In this document: piece by piece, positions 25,297-32,962 of the stretch | Position numbering within the stretch: position 1 is the stretch's first letter | Layout: every line of letters begins with the position of its first letter | Assembly: GCA_035698665.1 (NCBI GenBank) | Contig: DASSBN010000073.1 | Span: 1 to 33,379 of the forward strand | DNA length: 33,379 nucleotides | Direction of reading: 5' to 3' | Source of the DNA: DATEOR01 sp035698665 | GTDB taxonomy: Bacteria; Actinomycetota; Thermoleophilia; Gaiellales; Gaiellaceae | The notes under the pieces: model-generated | The model's database searches: none | What the model was told of the DNA's origin: nothing | Seen by the model: only the letters and a program-made list of their open reading frames with translations | Translations under genes and position numbers: made by a program

Positions 25297-26202
25297 ATGT
25301 GCGGAATTGTCGGGCTGTTCGCAAAATCGGCTGAGATCGAAGAGTCGCTCGGGCGGCACCTGGGCGCGATGCTCGCCCAGATGAACGATCGCGGGCCCGA
25401 CAGCGCGGGCGTCGCGGTCTATCGTGACCCTGCTCCGAGCGGCTCGAGCAAGCTGACCCTCTTCTCCGCCGATCCCCTCCAGGACTGGGCGGCGCTTGCG
25501 GGCGAGCTTCGCCAGGCCTTCGGCGGCGCCTCCGACCCCGAGGTGCGTTCGAGCCACGCGGTCTTCGTCGTCGAGGCGGAGGCGGACGACGCCCAGGCGT
25601 GGGTTCGCCAGGTGCACCCGGAGGTCCGGGTCATGAGCGCGGGGCAGACGATCGAGATCTACAAGGAGACCGGCCGGCCGGAGGAGTTCGTGCGCCGCTT
25701 CGCGCTCGAGGACTTCCACGGCACACATGCGCTCGGGCATACGCGCATGGCGACCGAGAGCAGAGTGACGACGGAGGGCTCGCACCCCTTCTCCACCGGC
25801 CTCGACCTCTGCCTCGTGCACAACGGCTCCCTCTCGAACCACAACCGTCTGCGCCAGAGGCTTCGCCGCGAGGGCATCGACTTCCAGACGGAGAACGACA
25901 CCGAGGTCGCGGCCGGGTATCTCGCGTGGCGGCTGCGGGAAGGCGCCTCCCTCGAGCAGGCGCTCGAAGGGTGTCTCGACGACCTCGACGGCTTCTACAC
26001 CTTCCTCGTCGGCACGATCGACGGGTTCGCCGTGCTTCGCGACCCGATCGCCTGCAAGCCGGCGGTCCTCGCCGAGACGGACGACTGGGTCGCGATGGGC
26101 TCCGAGTGGCGCGCGATCTCCGTTCTCCCCGGCGCCTCCGAAGCGCGCGCCTGGGAGCCGGCGCCCGGCGTCGTCTACGCCTGGGAACGGCAGCGCGTCT
26201 GA
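25297..26202 (+). CDS. mgsA: class II glutamine amidotransferase subunit (MgsA/GlxB)
   Basis: A 301-residue Ntn-type amidotransferase domain. Cys2 in MCGIVGLF is the nucleophile after Met removal. NDRGPDSAGVAVY, HALGHTRMATES, LVHNGSLSNHNRLRQRL and NDTEVAAGYLAW match the glutamine-binding and catalytic segments of the GltB N-terminus as a free-standing subunit. In the MgsABC complex it works on gamma-glutamylmethylamide or glutamine to deliver amine to the synthase domain, forming N-methylglutamate. A charged insertion (about 55-125) follows the Gly-rich opening, as seen in GlxB. The stop overlaps the next start (TGATG). Confidence 0.88.
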   Translation: MCGIVGLFAKSAEIEESLGRHLGAMLAQMNDRGPDSAGVAVYRDPAPSGSSKLTLFSADPLQDWAALAGELRQAFGGASDPEVRSSHAVFVVEAEADDAQAWVRQVHPEVRVMSAGQTIEIYKETGRPEEFVRRFALEDFHGTHALGHTRMATESRVTTEGSHPFSTGLDLCLVHNGSLSNHNRLRQRLRREGIDFQTENDTEVAAGYLAWRLREGASLEQALEGCLDDLDGFYTFLVGTIDGFAVLRDPIACKPAVLAETDDWVAMGSEWRAISVLPGASEARAWEPAPGVVYAWERQRV

Positions 26203-26918
26203 TGGCGACGGAGGCGCGGCCGGCGACGGAGGTCGAGGTCGTCGACCTCGCCGTCACGCCCCTTCGCGAGCTGAACCAGCGCCTCCACCAGGTCGCGCGC
26301 GACGGCGGGCCGACGCACTGGCGGATCGTGAACCCGAACGGCGCGCATGCCGTGGCGGCCGGCCTCGACGCCGAGATCGAGGTCGACGTGGACGGGCACG
26401 TCGGCTACTACTGCGCCGGCATGAACAAGCTCGCGACCGTGCGCGTGCACGGAAACGCGAGCACGGGTCTCGCCGAGAACATCATGTCCGGCCGCGTGGT
26501 CGTGCACGGGAACGCGAGCCAGTCGGCCGGCGCGACCGGGCGCGGGGGCCTCGTCGTCGTCTACGGCGACGCATCGGCTCGTTGCGGGATCTCGATGAAG
26601 GGGGTCGACATCGTCGTCCGCGGCTCCGTCGGGCATCTCTCCGCCTTCATGGCGCAGACGGGCCGCCTGGTTGTATGCGGCGACGCGGGCGACGCGCTCG
26701 GGGACTCGATCTACGAGGCGCGCCTCTACGTGCGCGGCGAGGTCGGAGGCCTCGGGGCCGACTGCATCGAGAAGGAGCTCCGCGACGAGCACGTCGCGGA
26801 GGTTCGCGACCTCCTCCAGGCAGCCGGCATCGACGACGTCCATCCCGAGGACTTTCGCCGCTACGGGTCGGCGCGCAAGCTCTACAACTTCTCCATCGAC
26901 AACGCGAGCGCCTACTGA
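26202..26918 (+). CDS. mgsB: GltB C-terminal-like beta-helix subunit (MgsB/GlxC)
   Basis: A 238-residue protein corresponding to the GXGXG beta-helix domain of glutamate synthase alpha subunit. Repeating strands are seen: VDVDGHVGYYCAGMNKLATVRVHGNAS, SGRVVVHGNASQSAGATGRGG, VVVYGDASARCGIS, DIVVRGSVGHLS and LVVCGDAGDALGDSIYEARLYVRG. It is a structural part of the N-methylglutamate synthase (or GlxC in glx operons), holding the other two subunits. ATG 26202 overlaps the mgsA stop and its own stop overlaps mgsC, so translation is coupled across all three. Length is normal for the family. Confidence 0.88.
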   Translation: MATEARPATEVEVVDLAVTPLRELNQRLHQVARDGGPTHWRIVNPNGAHAVAAGLDAEIEVDVDGHVGYYCAGMNKLATVRVHGNASTGLAENIMSGRVVVHGNASQSAGATGRGGLVVVYGDASARCGISMKGVDIVVRGSVGHLSAFMAQTGRLVVCGDAGDALGDSIYEARLYVRGEVGGLGADCIEKELRDEHVAEVRDLLQAAGIDDVHPEDFRRYGSARKLYNFSIDNASAY

Positions 26919-28249
26919 TGGCCGAGGGCAACGGGCACCCCTGGGCGCTCCGAGAGTCGTACCTCTACGACAAGAGCGTCATCGCCGAGATCCACCGAGC
27001 CGCCCGCGAGGGCATCTACGACATCCGTGGCTTCGGCGCCAAGCGGCGCGTCCCTCACTTCGACGACCTTCTCCTCCTCGGGGCGAGCATCTCCCGCTAT
27101 CCGCTCGAGGGATACCGTGAGCGTTGCGACACGAACGTCACGCTGGGAACGCGCTTCGCGAAGACCCCACTCGAGCTCAGGATCCCGGTCACGATCGCCG
27201 GGATGAGCTTCGGGGCGCTCTCGGCGCCGGCGAAGGAGGCGCTCGGACGCGGCGCGACGGAGATGGGCACGTCGACGACCACCGGCGACGGGGGCATGAC
27301 GCCGGAGGAGCGCGAGCACTCCAAGATCCTCGTCTACCAGCTCCTCCCCTCCCGCTACGGCATGAACCCGGACGACCTGCGCAAGGCCGACGCGATCGAG
27401 GTCGTCGTCGGCCAGGGCGCCAAGCCGGGCGGCGGCGGCATGCTGCTCGGGCACAAGATCTCCGACCGGGTCGCCGAAATGCGCAGTCTCCCGAAGGGGA
27501 TCGACCAGCGCAGCGCCTCGCGCCACCCCGACTGGACGGGCCCCGACGACCTCGAGATCAAGATCGGCGAGCTCCGGGAGATCACCGACTGGGAGAAGCC
27601 GATCTTCGTCAAGGTTGGGGCGACGCGAACGTACTACGACGTCCAGCTCGCCGTAAAGGCGGGCGCCGACGTGATCGTCGTCGACGGCATGCAGGGCGGG
27701 ACGGCGGCGACGCAGGACGTCTTCATCGAGCACGTGGGCATCCCGACGCTGCCGGCCGTGCGCATCGCGGCCGACGCGCTGCAGGAGCTCGACATGCACC
27801 GGAAGGTGCAGCTGATCGTCTCCGGCGGGATCCGCACGGGTGCCGACGTCGCGAAGGCGCTCGCGCTCGGAGCCGACGCGGTCTCGATCGGAACCGCGGC
27901 GCTGATCGCGATGGGCGACAACGACCCCGGGCGCGACGCCGAGTACCGCGCGATCGGAAGCGCGGCCGGGTACTACGACGACTGGCAGGCGGGCCTCGAC
28001 CCGGCCGGGATCTCGACCCAGGACGACGAGCTCGCCGCGCGCTTCGATCCCGTCCTCGGCGGGCGGCGGATCGCCAACTACCTGCGCGTGCTCACCCTCG
28101 AGGCGCAGACGCTCGCGCGGGCCTGCGGCAAGTCTCACGTCCACAACTTGGAGCCCGAGGACCTCGTCGCGCTCACCGTCGAGGCCGCGGCTATGGCGAA
28201 GGTGCCGCTCGCCGGCACGGACTGGATCCCGGGAACGAACGGAGATTGA
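26918..28249 (+). CDS. mgsC: FMN-binding glutamate synthase-type subunit (MgsC/GlxD)
   Basis: A 443-residue FMN TIM-barrel subunit matching the synthase domain of GltB. Conserved segments are IAGMSFGALSAPAKEALGRGA, GTSTTTGDGGM, QGAKPGGGGMLLGHKIS, FVKVGA, VIVVDGMQGGTAATQ and the FMN phosphate site SGGIRTGADVAKALALGADAV. The 3Fe-4S cysteines of standard GltB (CxxxxxCHxxxCPxG) are not visible; the region reads NDPGRDAEYRAIG... with no Cys run, as I recall for GlxD/MgsC. It catalyses the last step to N-methylglutamate. Both ends overlap neighbours by TGATG, making mgsA-mgsB-mgsC-gst a tight unit. Confidence 0.88.
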   Translation: MAEGNGHPWALRESYLYDKSVIAEIHRAAREGIYDIRGFGAKRRVPHFDDLLLLGASISRYPLEGYRERCDTNVTLGTRFAKTPLELRIPVTIAGMSFGALSAPAKEALGRGATEMGTSTTTGDGGMTPEEREHSKILVYQLLPSRYGMNPDDLRKADAIEVVVGQGAKPGGGGMLLGHKISDRVAEMRSLPKGIDQRSASRHPDWTGPDDLEIKIGELREITDWEKPIFVKVGATRTYYDVQLAVKAGADVIVVDGMQGGTAATQDVFIEHVGIPTLPAVRIAADALQELDMHRKVQLIVSGGIRTGADVAKALALGADAVSIGTAALIAMGDNDPGRDAEYRAIGSAAGYYDDWQAGLDPAGISTQDDELAARFDPVLGGRRIANYLRVLTLEAQTLARACGKSHVHNLEPEDLVALTVEAAAMAKVPLAGTDWIPGTNGD

Positions 28250-28848
28250 TGGCGGTCGTCCTCTACGACTCGGCAGTCTCGGGCAACTGCTACAAGGTTC
28301 GGCTCCTCTTCGCCCTTCTCGGGGTCGAGTACGAGCGGCGGGAGCTCTCGGTCGTCGACAAGTCGAACCGCGAGGAGGAACTCGGCGCCCTCAACCCGGG
28401 CCTCCGCGTGCCGACTGTGGTGCTCGACGACGGACGCCCGCTCGGCGAGTCCGGCGCGATCCTCTGGTACTTCGGCGACGGGACGCAGTACGTGCCGCGC
28501 GACCCCTACGACCGCGCGAAGGCGCTGCAGTGGATGTTCTTCGAGCAGTACAGCCACGAGCCGTACATCGCCGTTGCGCGGAACTGGCTGATGCACGACC
28601 TGGCGCCGTCTCCGGAGGCGTTGGCCGAGCGGCAACGGGGCGGCTACGTGGCGCTCGACGCCCTCGAACGCGGGCTTGCGGACGGGAGCGACTTCCTCGC
28701 GGGCGGCTTCTCGATCGCCGACATCGCGCTCTACGCCTACACGCACGTCGCGCGCGAGGGCGGCTTCGACGTCTCCGGCTACCCGAGCATCCAGGCATGG
28801 ATCGAGCGCGTCTCCGCGCAGCCGGGCTACGTCCCGATCACCGCTTGA
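28249..28848 (+). CDS. glutathione S-transferase-like protein
   Basis: A 199-residue GST-fold protein. The thioredoxin-like N-domain has SAVSGNCYKVRLLFALLG and the cis-Pro region RVPTVVLDDGRPLGESGAILWYFG, with the glutamate-Ser pair that binds the thiol cosubstrate. The helical C-domain ends with FLAGGFSIADIALYAYTHV and PSIQAWIERVSAQPGY. Glutathione is not the usual thiol of actinobacteria, so the cosubstrate is open. It is the fourth gene of the mgs unit (start ATG 28249 overlapping the mgsC stop), which hints at a role linked to formaldehyde or methylamine stress, as inference only. Confidence 0.88.
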   Translation: MAVVLYDSAVSGNCYKVRLLFALLGVEYERRELSVVDKSNREEELGALNPGLRVPTVVLDDGRPLGESGAILWYFGDGTQYVPRDPYDRAKALQWMFFEQYSHEPYIAVARNWLMHDLAPSPEALAERQRGGYVALDALERGLADGSDFLAGGFSIADIALYAYTHVAREGGFDVSGYPSIQAWIERVSAQPGYVPITA

Positions 28849-28868
28849 CAGCAGCGTTCTCGTCGTCT

Positions 28869-28883
28869 TTGATCAAAGATCAA
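28869..28883. promoter_or_regulatory. palindromic operator candidate before gntR
   Basis: TTGATCAAAGATCAA is a perfect 6+3+6 inverted repeat in a small A/T-rich island, ending 2 or 11 bases before the two candidate GTG starts of the GntR gene. Its location and symmetry fit an autoregulatory site of that FadR-type regulator. Confidence 0.6.
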
Positions 28884-28894
28884 CGGTGGCCGCC

Positions 28895-29569
28895 GTGACG
28901 TCCAGCCCACTCGAGATCTCGTCCGTCGAAGACGGCGTCTATCGCGTTCTCCGCGAGGAGATCGGACGCCTCGAGCTCGCACCGGGCGAGCGGCTGCGCC
29001 TCGAGGAGGTGGCAGGCCGGCTGGACGTGAGCCTGACGCCGGTACGCCACGCGCTCCGTCGGCTCGAGAGCGAGGGGCTCGTCGTGAGCATCCCCCGCCG
29101 CGGCTCTCGCGTCGCGTCGCTCTCCGTCGATGAGCTCGAGGAGATCCAGGCGCTTCGGCTCGGCCTCGAGACCTTCCTCGCGCGCGCGGGGGCTGAGAAC
29201 TGCACGGACGACGCGCTCGCCGAGATGGAGACCGCCCGCGACGAGATGGAGCGCGCCTTCCGCGCGAGCGACCTCGACGCCTACCTCGCCTCCTTCTGGT
29301 CGCTCCGCGACGCGTGCTACGCCTGCGCCGAGAGGCCGCGGCTCCTGCGCGCCCTCGAGGACCAGCGGATCCGCGTCGCGCGCTACATCCTCTATCTCTG
29401 CCGCGATCCCGAGGCCTTCGCCGCGCTCCGCCGTGGCCCCGACACGCTGCTCGAAGCCTGCCGGGCGCGAGACGGCGAGGCAGCCGAGCGCGCGACCCGT
29501 GACGCGCTCGTCTGGGTCCTCGCCGAGCTCCAGCGCATGCTCGGCCAGGTCGAGGAGCCGGCCGCATGA
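28895..29569 (+). CDS. GntR family regulator (FadR/FCD subfamily)
   Basis: A 224-residue transcription factor (227 if GTG 28886 is used). The N-terminal winged helix has VYRVLREEIGRLELAPGERLRLEEVAGRLDVSLTPVRHALRRLESEGLV, the standard GntR pattern. The C-terminal all-helical FCD domain (about 75-215) starts LEEIQALRLGLETFLARAGA and probably binds a carboxylate ligand. It sits between the mgs/gst unit and the sox genes, and its stop overlaps soxD (ATGA). A symmetric site (28869-28883) precedes it, so it likely represses itself and the genes downstream until an inducer (perhaps methylglutamate or sarcosine) appears. Confidence 0.9.
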   Translation: MTSSPLEISSVEDGVYRVLREEIGRLELAPGERLRLEEVAGRLDVSLTPVRHALRRLESEGLVVSIPRRGSRVASLSVDELEEIQALRLGLETFLARAGAENCTDDALAEMETARDEMERAFRASDLDAYLASFWSLRDACYACAERPRLLRALEDQRIRVARYILYLCRDPEAFAALRRGPDTLLEACRARDGEAAERATRDALVWVLAELQRMLGQVEEPAA

Positions 29570-29880
29570 GCTTCCTGCTCGACTGCCCGAACTGCGGGCC
29601 GCGCGACGTGAACGAGTTCAGCTGCGCCGGCGAGGTGACGGTGCGCCCGAAGTCCTCGCCCACGCTCCGCGAGTTGACCAGCTACATCTACTTCCGCCGC
29701 AACGTCGCGGGCGTCCAGCGCGAATGGTGGTATCACCGGCAGGGCTGCGAGATCTGGTTCCAGGCGGAGCGCGACACGAGGACGAACGAAGTCCTCTCGA
29801 CCGAGGTCGTCGAGCCCTCTTCACGCGCCGGCACACCCGGCCCCGAAGGCGTCGCGACCCCCGACACGCCCGCCGTATGA
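29566..29880 (+). CDS. soxD: sarcosine oxidase / N-methylglutamate dehydrogenase delta subunit
   Basis: A 104-residue SoxD/MgdB-type subunit. The zinc-knuckle start LLDCPNCGPRDVNEFSCAGE has CPNC and a later Cys, and the conserved middle NVAGVQREWWYHRQGCEIWFQAERDTRTNEVL holds the RxWWxHRxGCxxW motif of the family. The delta subunit is a structural zinc protein in the heterotetramer. A Pro/Thr-rich tail (about 80-104) is extra. The ATG overlaps the gntR stop and its stop overlaps soxA. Order D-A-G-B differs from the common soxBDAG. Confidence 0.92.
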   Translation: MSFLLDCPNCGPRDVNEFSCAGEVTVRPKSSPTLRELTSYIYFRRNVAGVQREWWYHRQGCEIWFQAERDTRTNEVLSTEVVEPSSRAGTPGPEGVATPDTPAV

Positions 29881-32480
29881 GGCTTCCGGCCCGACCCGGA
29901 GAGAGGATCGACCGCGAGCGGGAGGTGTCTTTCAGCTTCGGCGGCGAGCGCGTGCGGGCCTTCGAGGGAGACACGATCGCCTCTGCGCTCTACGCCTCGG
30001 GCCAGCGGGTCTTCTCGCGCAGCTTCAAGTACCACCGGCCGCGGGGGCTCCTTTGCTGCTCGGGCAATTGCCCGAATTGCATGATGACCGTCGACGGGGT
30101 GCCCAACGTGCGCGTCTGCGCCGAGCCTGTTCGCGAGGGCGCGAGCGTCTGGCGGCAGAACGTGTGGGGGTCGCTCGAGCACGACCTCCTGGGCGTGACC
30201 GACAAGCTGGGCGGGCCGTTCACTCCCGTCGGCTTCTACTACCGGACGATGATCCGACCGCGGTGGGCCTGGCCGCTCTACGAGAAGTTCCTCCGCTCGG
30301 TCGCCGGCCTCGGAAAGCTCAACAAACACGCGACGCGCGCCAACCGCTACGACGTCGAGCACCGCCGGGCCGAAGTTCTCGTGATCGGGGGCGGCCGGGC
30401 GGGGATCGAGTCGGCGCGCGAGCATTCCCGGCAGGGGAAGCGGGTCGTGCTGGTGGACGAAAACCCCTACCTCGAGATCGAGGCACGCGATTTCGAGGTC
30501 ATCTCGCCCGGCCGCGCGCTCGGCATCTGGGAGGGCGGGCTCGTCCCCGTCGATGCAGGCCGCGTGCTCTACCGCTTCCGCGCCGAGAAGATCGTCGTCG
30601 CGACCGGCACGATCGAGCAGCCGCTCGTCTTTCCCGGGAACGACCTCGTCGGCGTCATGCTCCCCGACGGCGTCCGCCGGCTCATCGAGGACTGGCGCCT
30701 GAAGCCGGGCGACAAGGCCGTGGTCGTCACCGCCGACGAGACCGGCCGCGAGGCTGCATCGCTTCTCCGCGAGGCGGGCGTCGAGATCGCCGCCGTCTAC
30801 GACCTGCGGCGTGAGCGCCTGCGCGAGATCGTCGGGCGCGGACGCGGCGGGATCCTGCGCGGTGTCGAGATCGACGGGCGCAAGCTCGACTGCGACCTCC
30901 TCGTCATGTCGGGAGGGCGCCAGCCTGCCTACTCCCTGCTCTCGCAGGCGGGCGCGCGGGTCGAGTACGACGCCGCTCGGGGGGTATTCGTCCCGACCGA
31001 CATCCCTGACGGAATCGAAGCCGTGGGAACCGTCACCGGAGACGGGATCGCCGCGGCTGTTCCCGCGGCCTCCTACAACGGCGCTTCGGGTAAAGGCAAG
31101 TGCTTCGTCTGCGTCTGCGAGGACGTCACGGACAAGGACCTGAAGCGCGCGATCGCGGAGGGCTTCGACTCCATCGAGCTGGCGAAGCGCTATACGACCG
31201 TGACGATGGGCCCCTGTCAGGGCCGGCTCTGCCACGTTCCCTCGATCCGCCTCTACGCCAGGGAGAACGAGAGCGACGAGGCGTCGATCGGGACGACGAC
31301 TGCGCGCCCCCCGTGGGCGCCGGTCACGCTCGGACTCCTCGCCGGCCGCCCGCACGAGCCGGCCCAGCGCACGTCCATCCACCATCGCCACAAGGAGCTC
31401 GGCGCGAAGATGATGTGGACGGGGACGTGGCGGCGCCCCCACTCCTACGGCGATCCCGAGGGCGAGGCCCAGTCGGTGCACGCCTCGGTCGGCGTCATCG
31501 ACGTCTCCACCCTCGGAAAGATGATCGTCCGCGGTCCCGACTCGGCCGAGTTCCTCGAGCGCCTCTATCCCAACCGCTTCGGCGACATGAAGCCGATGCG
31601 GATCCGCTACGGCGTCCTCAACTCGGACGCGGGCCGGATCATGGACGACGGCACGATCGGGCGACTCGACGACGAGACGTACTACGTGACGACGACGTCC
31701 ACCGGCGCGGGCGCCGTCCTCGAGTGGTTCGAATGGTGGAACGCGGTCTGGGGGATGGACGTCGAGATCGTCGACGTGACCGGCGGGCTCGCGGCCGTGA
31801 ACGTCGCCGGCCCGCGCGCACGTGACGTGATGCGCAAGCTGACCGACCTCGACCTCTCGAACGAGGGCCTCTCGTACCTCGACGCGCGCGAGGCGCAGAT
31901 AGCCGGCGTGCCGTCGCTCATCCTCAGGATCGGCTTCGTCGGGGAGCTGGGCTACGAGCTCCACTTCCCGAGCCCGTACGGAGAGCACGTGTGGAACTCG
32001 ATCCTCGACGCGGGCGAGGATTTCGGCATCCGCCCGTTCGGCCTCGAGCCACAGCGCATCCTCCGCCTCGAGAAGATGCACATCCTCGTCGGGCAGGACA
32101 CGGACTCGGAGTCGAACGTCCTCGAGGCGAGCATGCCCTGGATTGCCAAGCTCGACAAGGACGACTTCGTCGGCAAGTGGTCGCTCGAGCAGGTGCAGGA
32201 GCGCGGGCTGCAGGACCTCCTCGTCGGCTTCGAGATGGAGGACGGCAAGGTGCCGCTCGAAGGCGCGCAGGTCGTGCTCGAAGGCACGCAACCCATCGGC
32301 AGGATCACGAGCTCGCGCTGGAGCCCGGAGCTCCGCAAAGCGATCGGCATGGCGTGGGTGCCCGCCGAGCTCGCGGAGGAGGGCAAGGCGTTTCTCGTCA
32401 CCGTCGACGGCGGCTTCGAGCGCGCGACCGTGCGGCTCCGGCCGTTCTTCGATCCGGACGGAGAGAAGCTGCGGTCGTGA
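29877..32480 (+). CDS. soxA: sarcosine oxidase / N-methylglutamate dehydrogenase alpha subunit, Fe-S containing
   Basis: An 867-residue SoxA/MgdC-type subunit, shorter than classic SoxA of about 970. The N-terminal domain has a plant-type [2Fe-2S] Cys set (Cys60-x4-Cys65-x2-Cys68-x12-Cys81). The pyridine-nucleotide/FAD domain shows VLVIGGGRAGIESA (about 167-180) and VVATGTIEQP. A middle segment carries CxC-x32-CxxxxC (Cys412, 414, 447, 452), the BFD-type [2Fe-2S] pattern. The C-terminal half (about 500-867) is an aminomethyltransferase (GCV_T) domain with folate-binding residues, ending GGFERATVRLRPFFDP. It would oxidise the N-methyl group and pass the C1 unit to tetrahydrofolate. The ATG at 29877 overlaps the soxD stop. 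Confidence 0.93.
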   Translation: MRLPARPGERIDREREVSFSFGGERVRAFEGDTIASALYASGQRVFSRSFKYHRPRGLLCCSGNCPNCMMTVDGVPNVRVCAEPVREGASVWRQNVWGSLEHDLLGVTDKLGGPFTPVGFYYRTMIRPRWAWPLYEKFLRSVAGLGKLNKHATRANRYDVEHRRAEVLVIGGGRAGIESAREHSRQGKRVVLVDENPYLEIEARDFEVISPGRALGIWEGGLVPVDAGRVLYRFRAEKIVVATGTIEQPLVFPGNDLVGVMLPDGVRRLIEDWRLKPGDKAVVVTADETGREAASLLREAGVEIAAVYDLRRERLREIVGRGRGGILRGVEIDGRKLDCDLLVMSGGRQPAYSLLSQAGARVEYDAARGVFVPTDIPDGIEAVGTVTGDGIAAAVPAASYNGASGKGKCFVCVCEDVTDKDLKRAIAEGFDSIELAKRYTTVTMGPCQGRLCHVPSIRLYARENESDEASIGTTTARPPWAPVTLGLLAGRPHEPAQRTSIHHRHKELGAKMMWTGTWRRPHSYGDPEGEAQSVHASVGVIDVSTLGKMIVRGPDSAEFLERLYPNRFGDMKPMRIRYGVLNSDAGRIMDDGTIGRLDDETYYVTTTSTGAGAVLEWFEWWNAVWGMDVEIVDVTGGLAAVNVAGPRARDVMRKLTDLDLSNEGLSYLDAREAQIAGVPSLILRIGFVGELGYELHFPSPYGEHVWNSILDAGEDFGIRPFGLEPQRILRLEKMHILVGQDTDSESNVLEASMPWIAKLDKDDFVGKWSLEQVQERGLQDLLVGFEMEDGKVPLEGAQVVLEGTQPIGRITSSRWSPELRKAIGMAWVPAELAEEGKAFLVTVDGGFERATVRLRPFFDPDGEKLRS

Positions 32481-32962
32481 ACGAGCTGGCTTTCCTGTCC
32501 CCCGGCCGCGCCTCGGCAGACGCGGTTTGGCGCTCTCCGCTCGAGCGCGCGCTCCACGAGGCTCCGCCCGAGATCTCGGACCTCTCGCTGACCGGGAAGA
32601 TCGAGATCAGAGGCGACCTGCCGAGGTCGGTGAGGGGCGCGGAGCTCATCCGCATCACGCCGAGCCGGGGCCTCGTCCTCTGCGACTTCACGAAGACCGT
32701 CGAGCTGCTGGAGAAGCTCTCCGCGGACTACCTGGCAATAGACGTGAGCGCGACGCTGGCCGGGCTTTCGGTGCGCGGCGAGCAGGTCATGCGGCGGATC
32801 ACCGATCTCGACCTCGAAGCGCTGCCGGCCGCAGGCGCAGTGGCCCACATCCAGGCGGTCGTCACGCGCGACGGCGACTCCTTTGCGCTCTGGTTCGGCC
32901 AGGAGTACTCGGACTACCTGGCCGAGGTCGTCATCGACGCCTGGGAGGGATTGCACCCGTGA
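32477..32962 (+). CDS. soxG: sarcosine oxidase / N-methylglutamate dehydrogenase gamma subunit
   Basis: A 161-residue SoxG/MgdD-type subunit. It has a divergent N-terminus, then the family pattern ISDLSLTGKIEIRGD, the ITPSRGLVLCDF region and VSATLAGLSVRGEQVMRRITDLDLEALPAAGAV, ending with SFALWFGQEYSDYLAEVVIDAW. Gamma subunits stabilise the folate-transfer part of the complex. The GTG start at 32477 overlaps the soxA stop by four bases (GTGA), and its own stop overlaps soxB the same way. The symbol follows sarcosine oxidase naming; mgdD is the equivalent in methylamine pathways. Confidence 0.9.
   Translation: MNELAFLSPGRASADAVWRSPLERALHEAPPEISDLSLTGKIEIRGDLPRSVRGAELIRITPSRGLVLCDFTKTVELLEKLSADYLAIDVSATLAGLSVRGEQVMRRITDLDLEALPAAGAVAHIQAVVTRDGDSFALWFGQEYSDYLAEVVIDAWEGLHP

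Noticed and set aside
29733..32291. 852-codon leftward frame opposite soxA
   Set aside because: Antisense shadow of soxA with no recognisable domain and biased Asp/Arg/Val composition.
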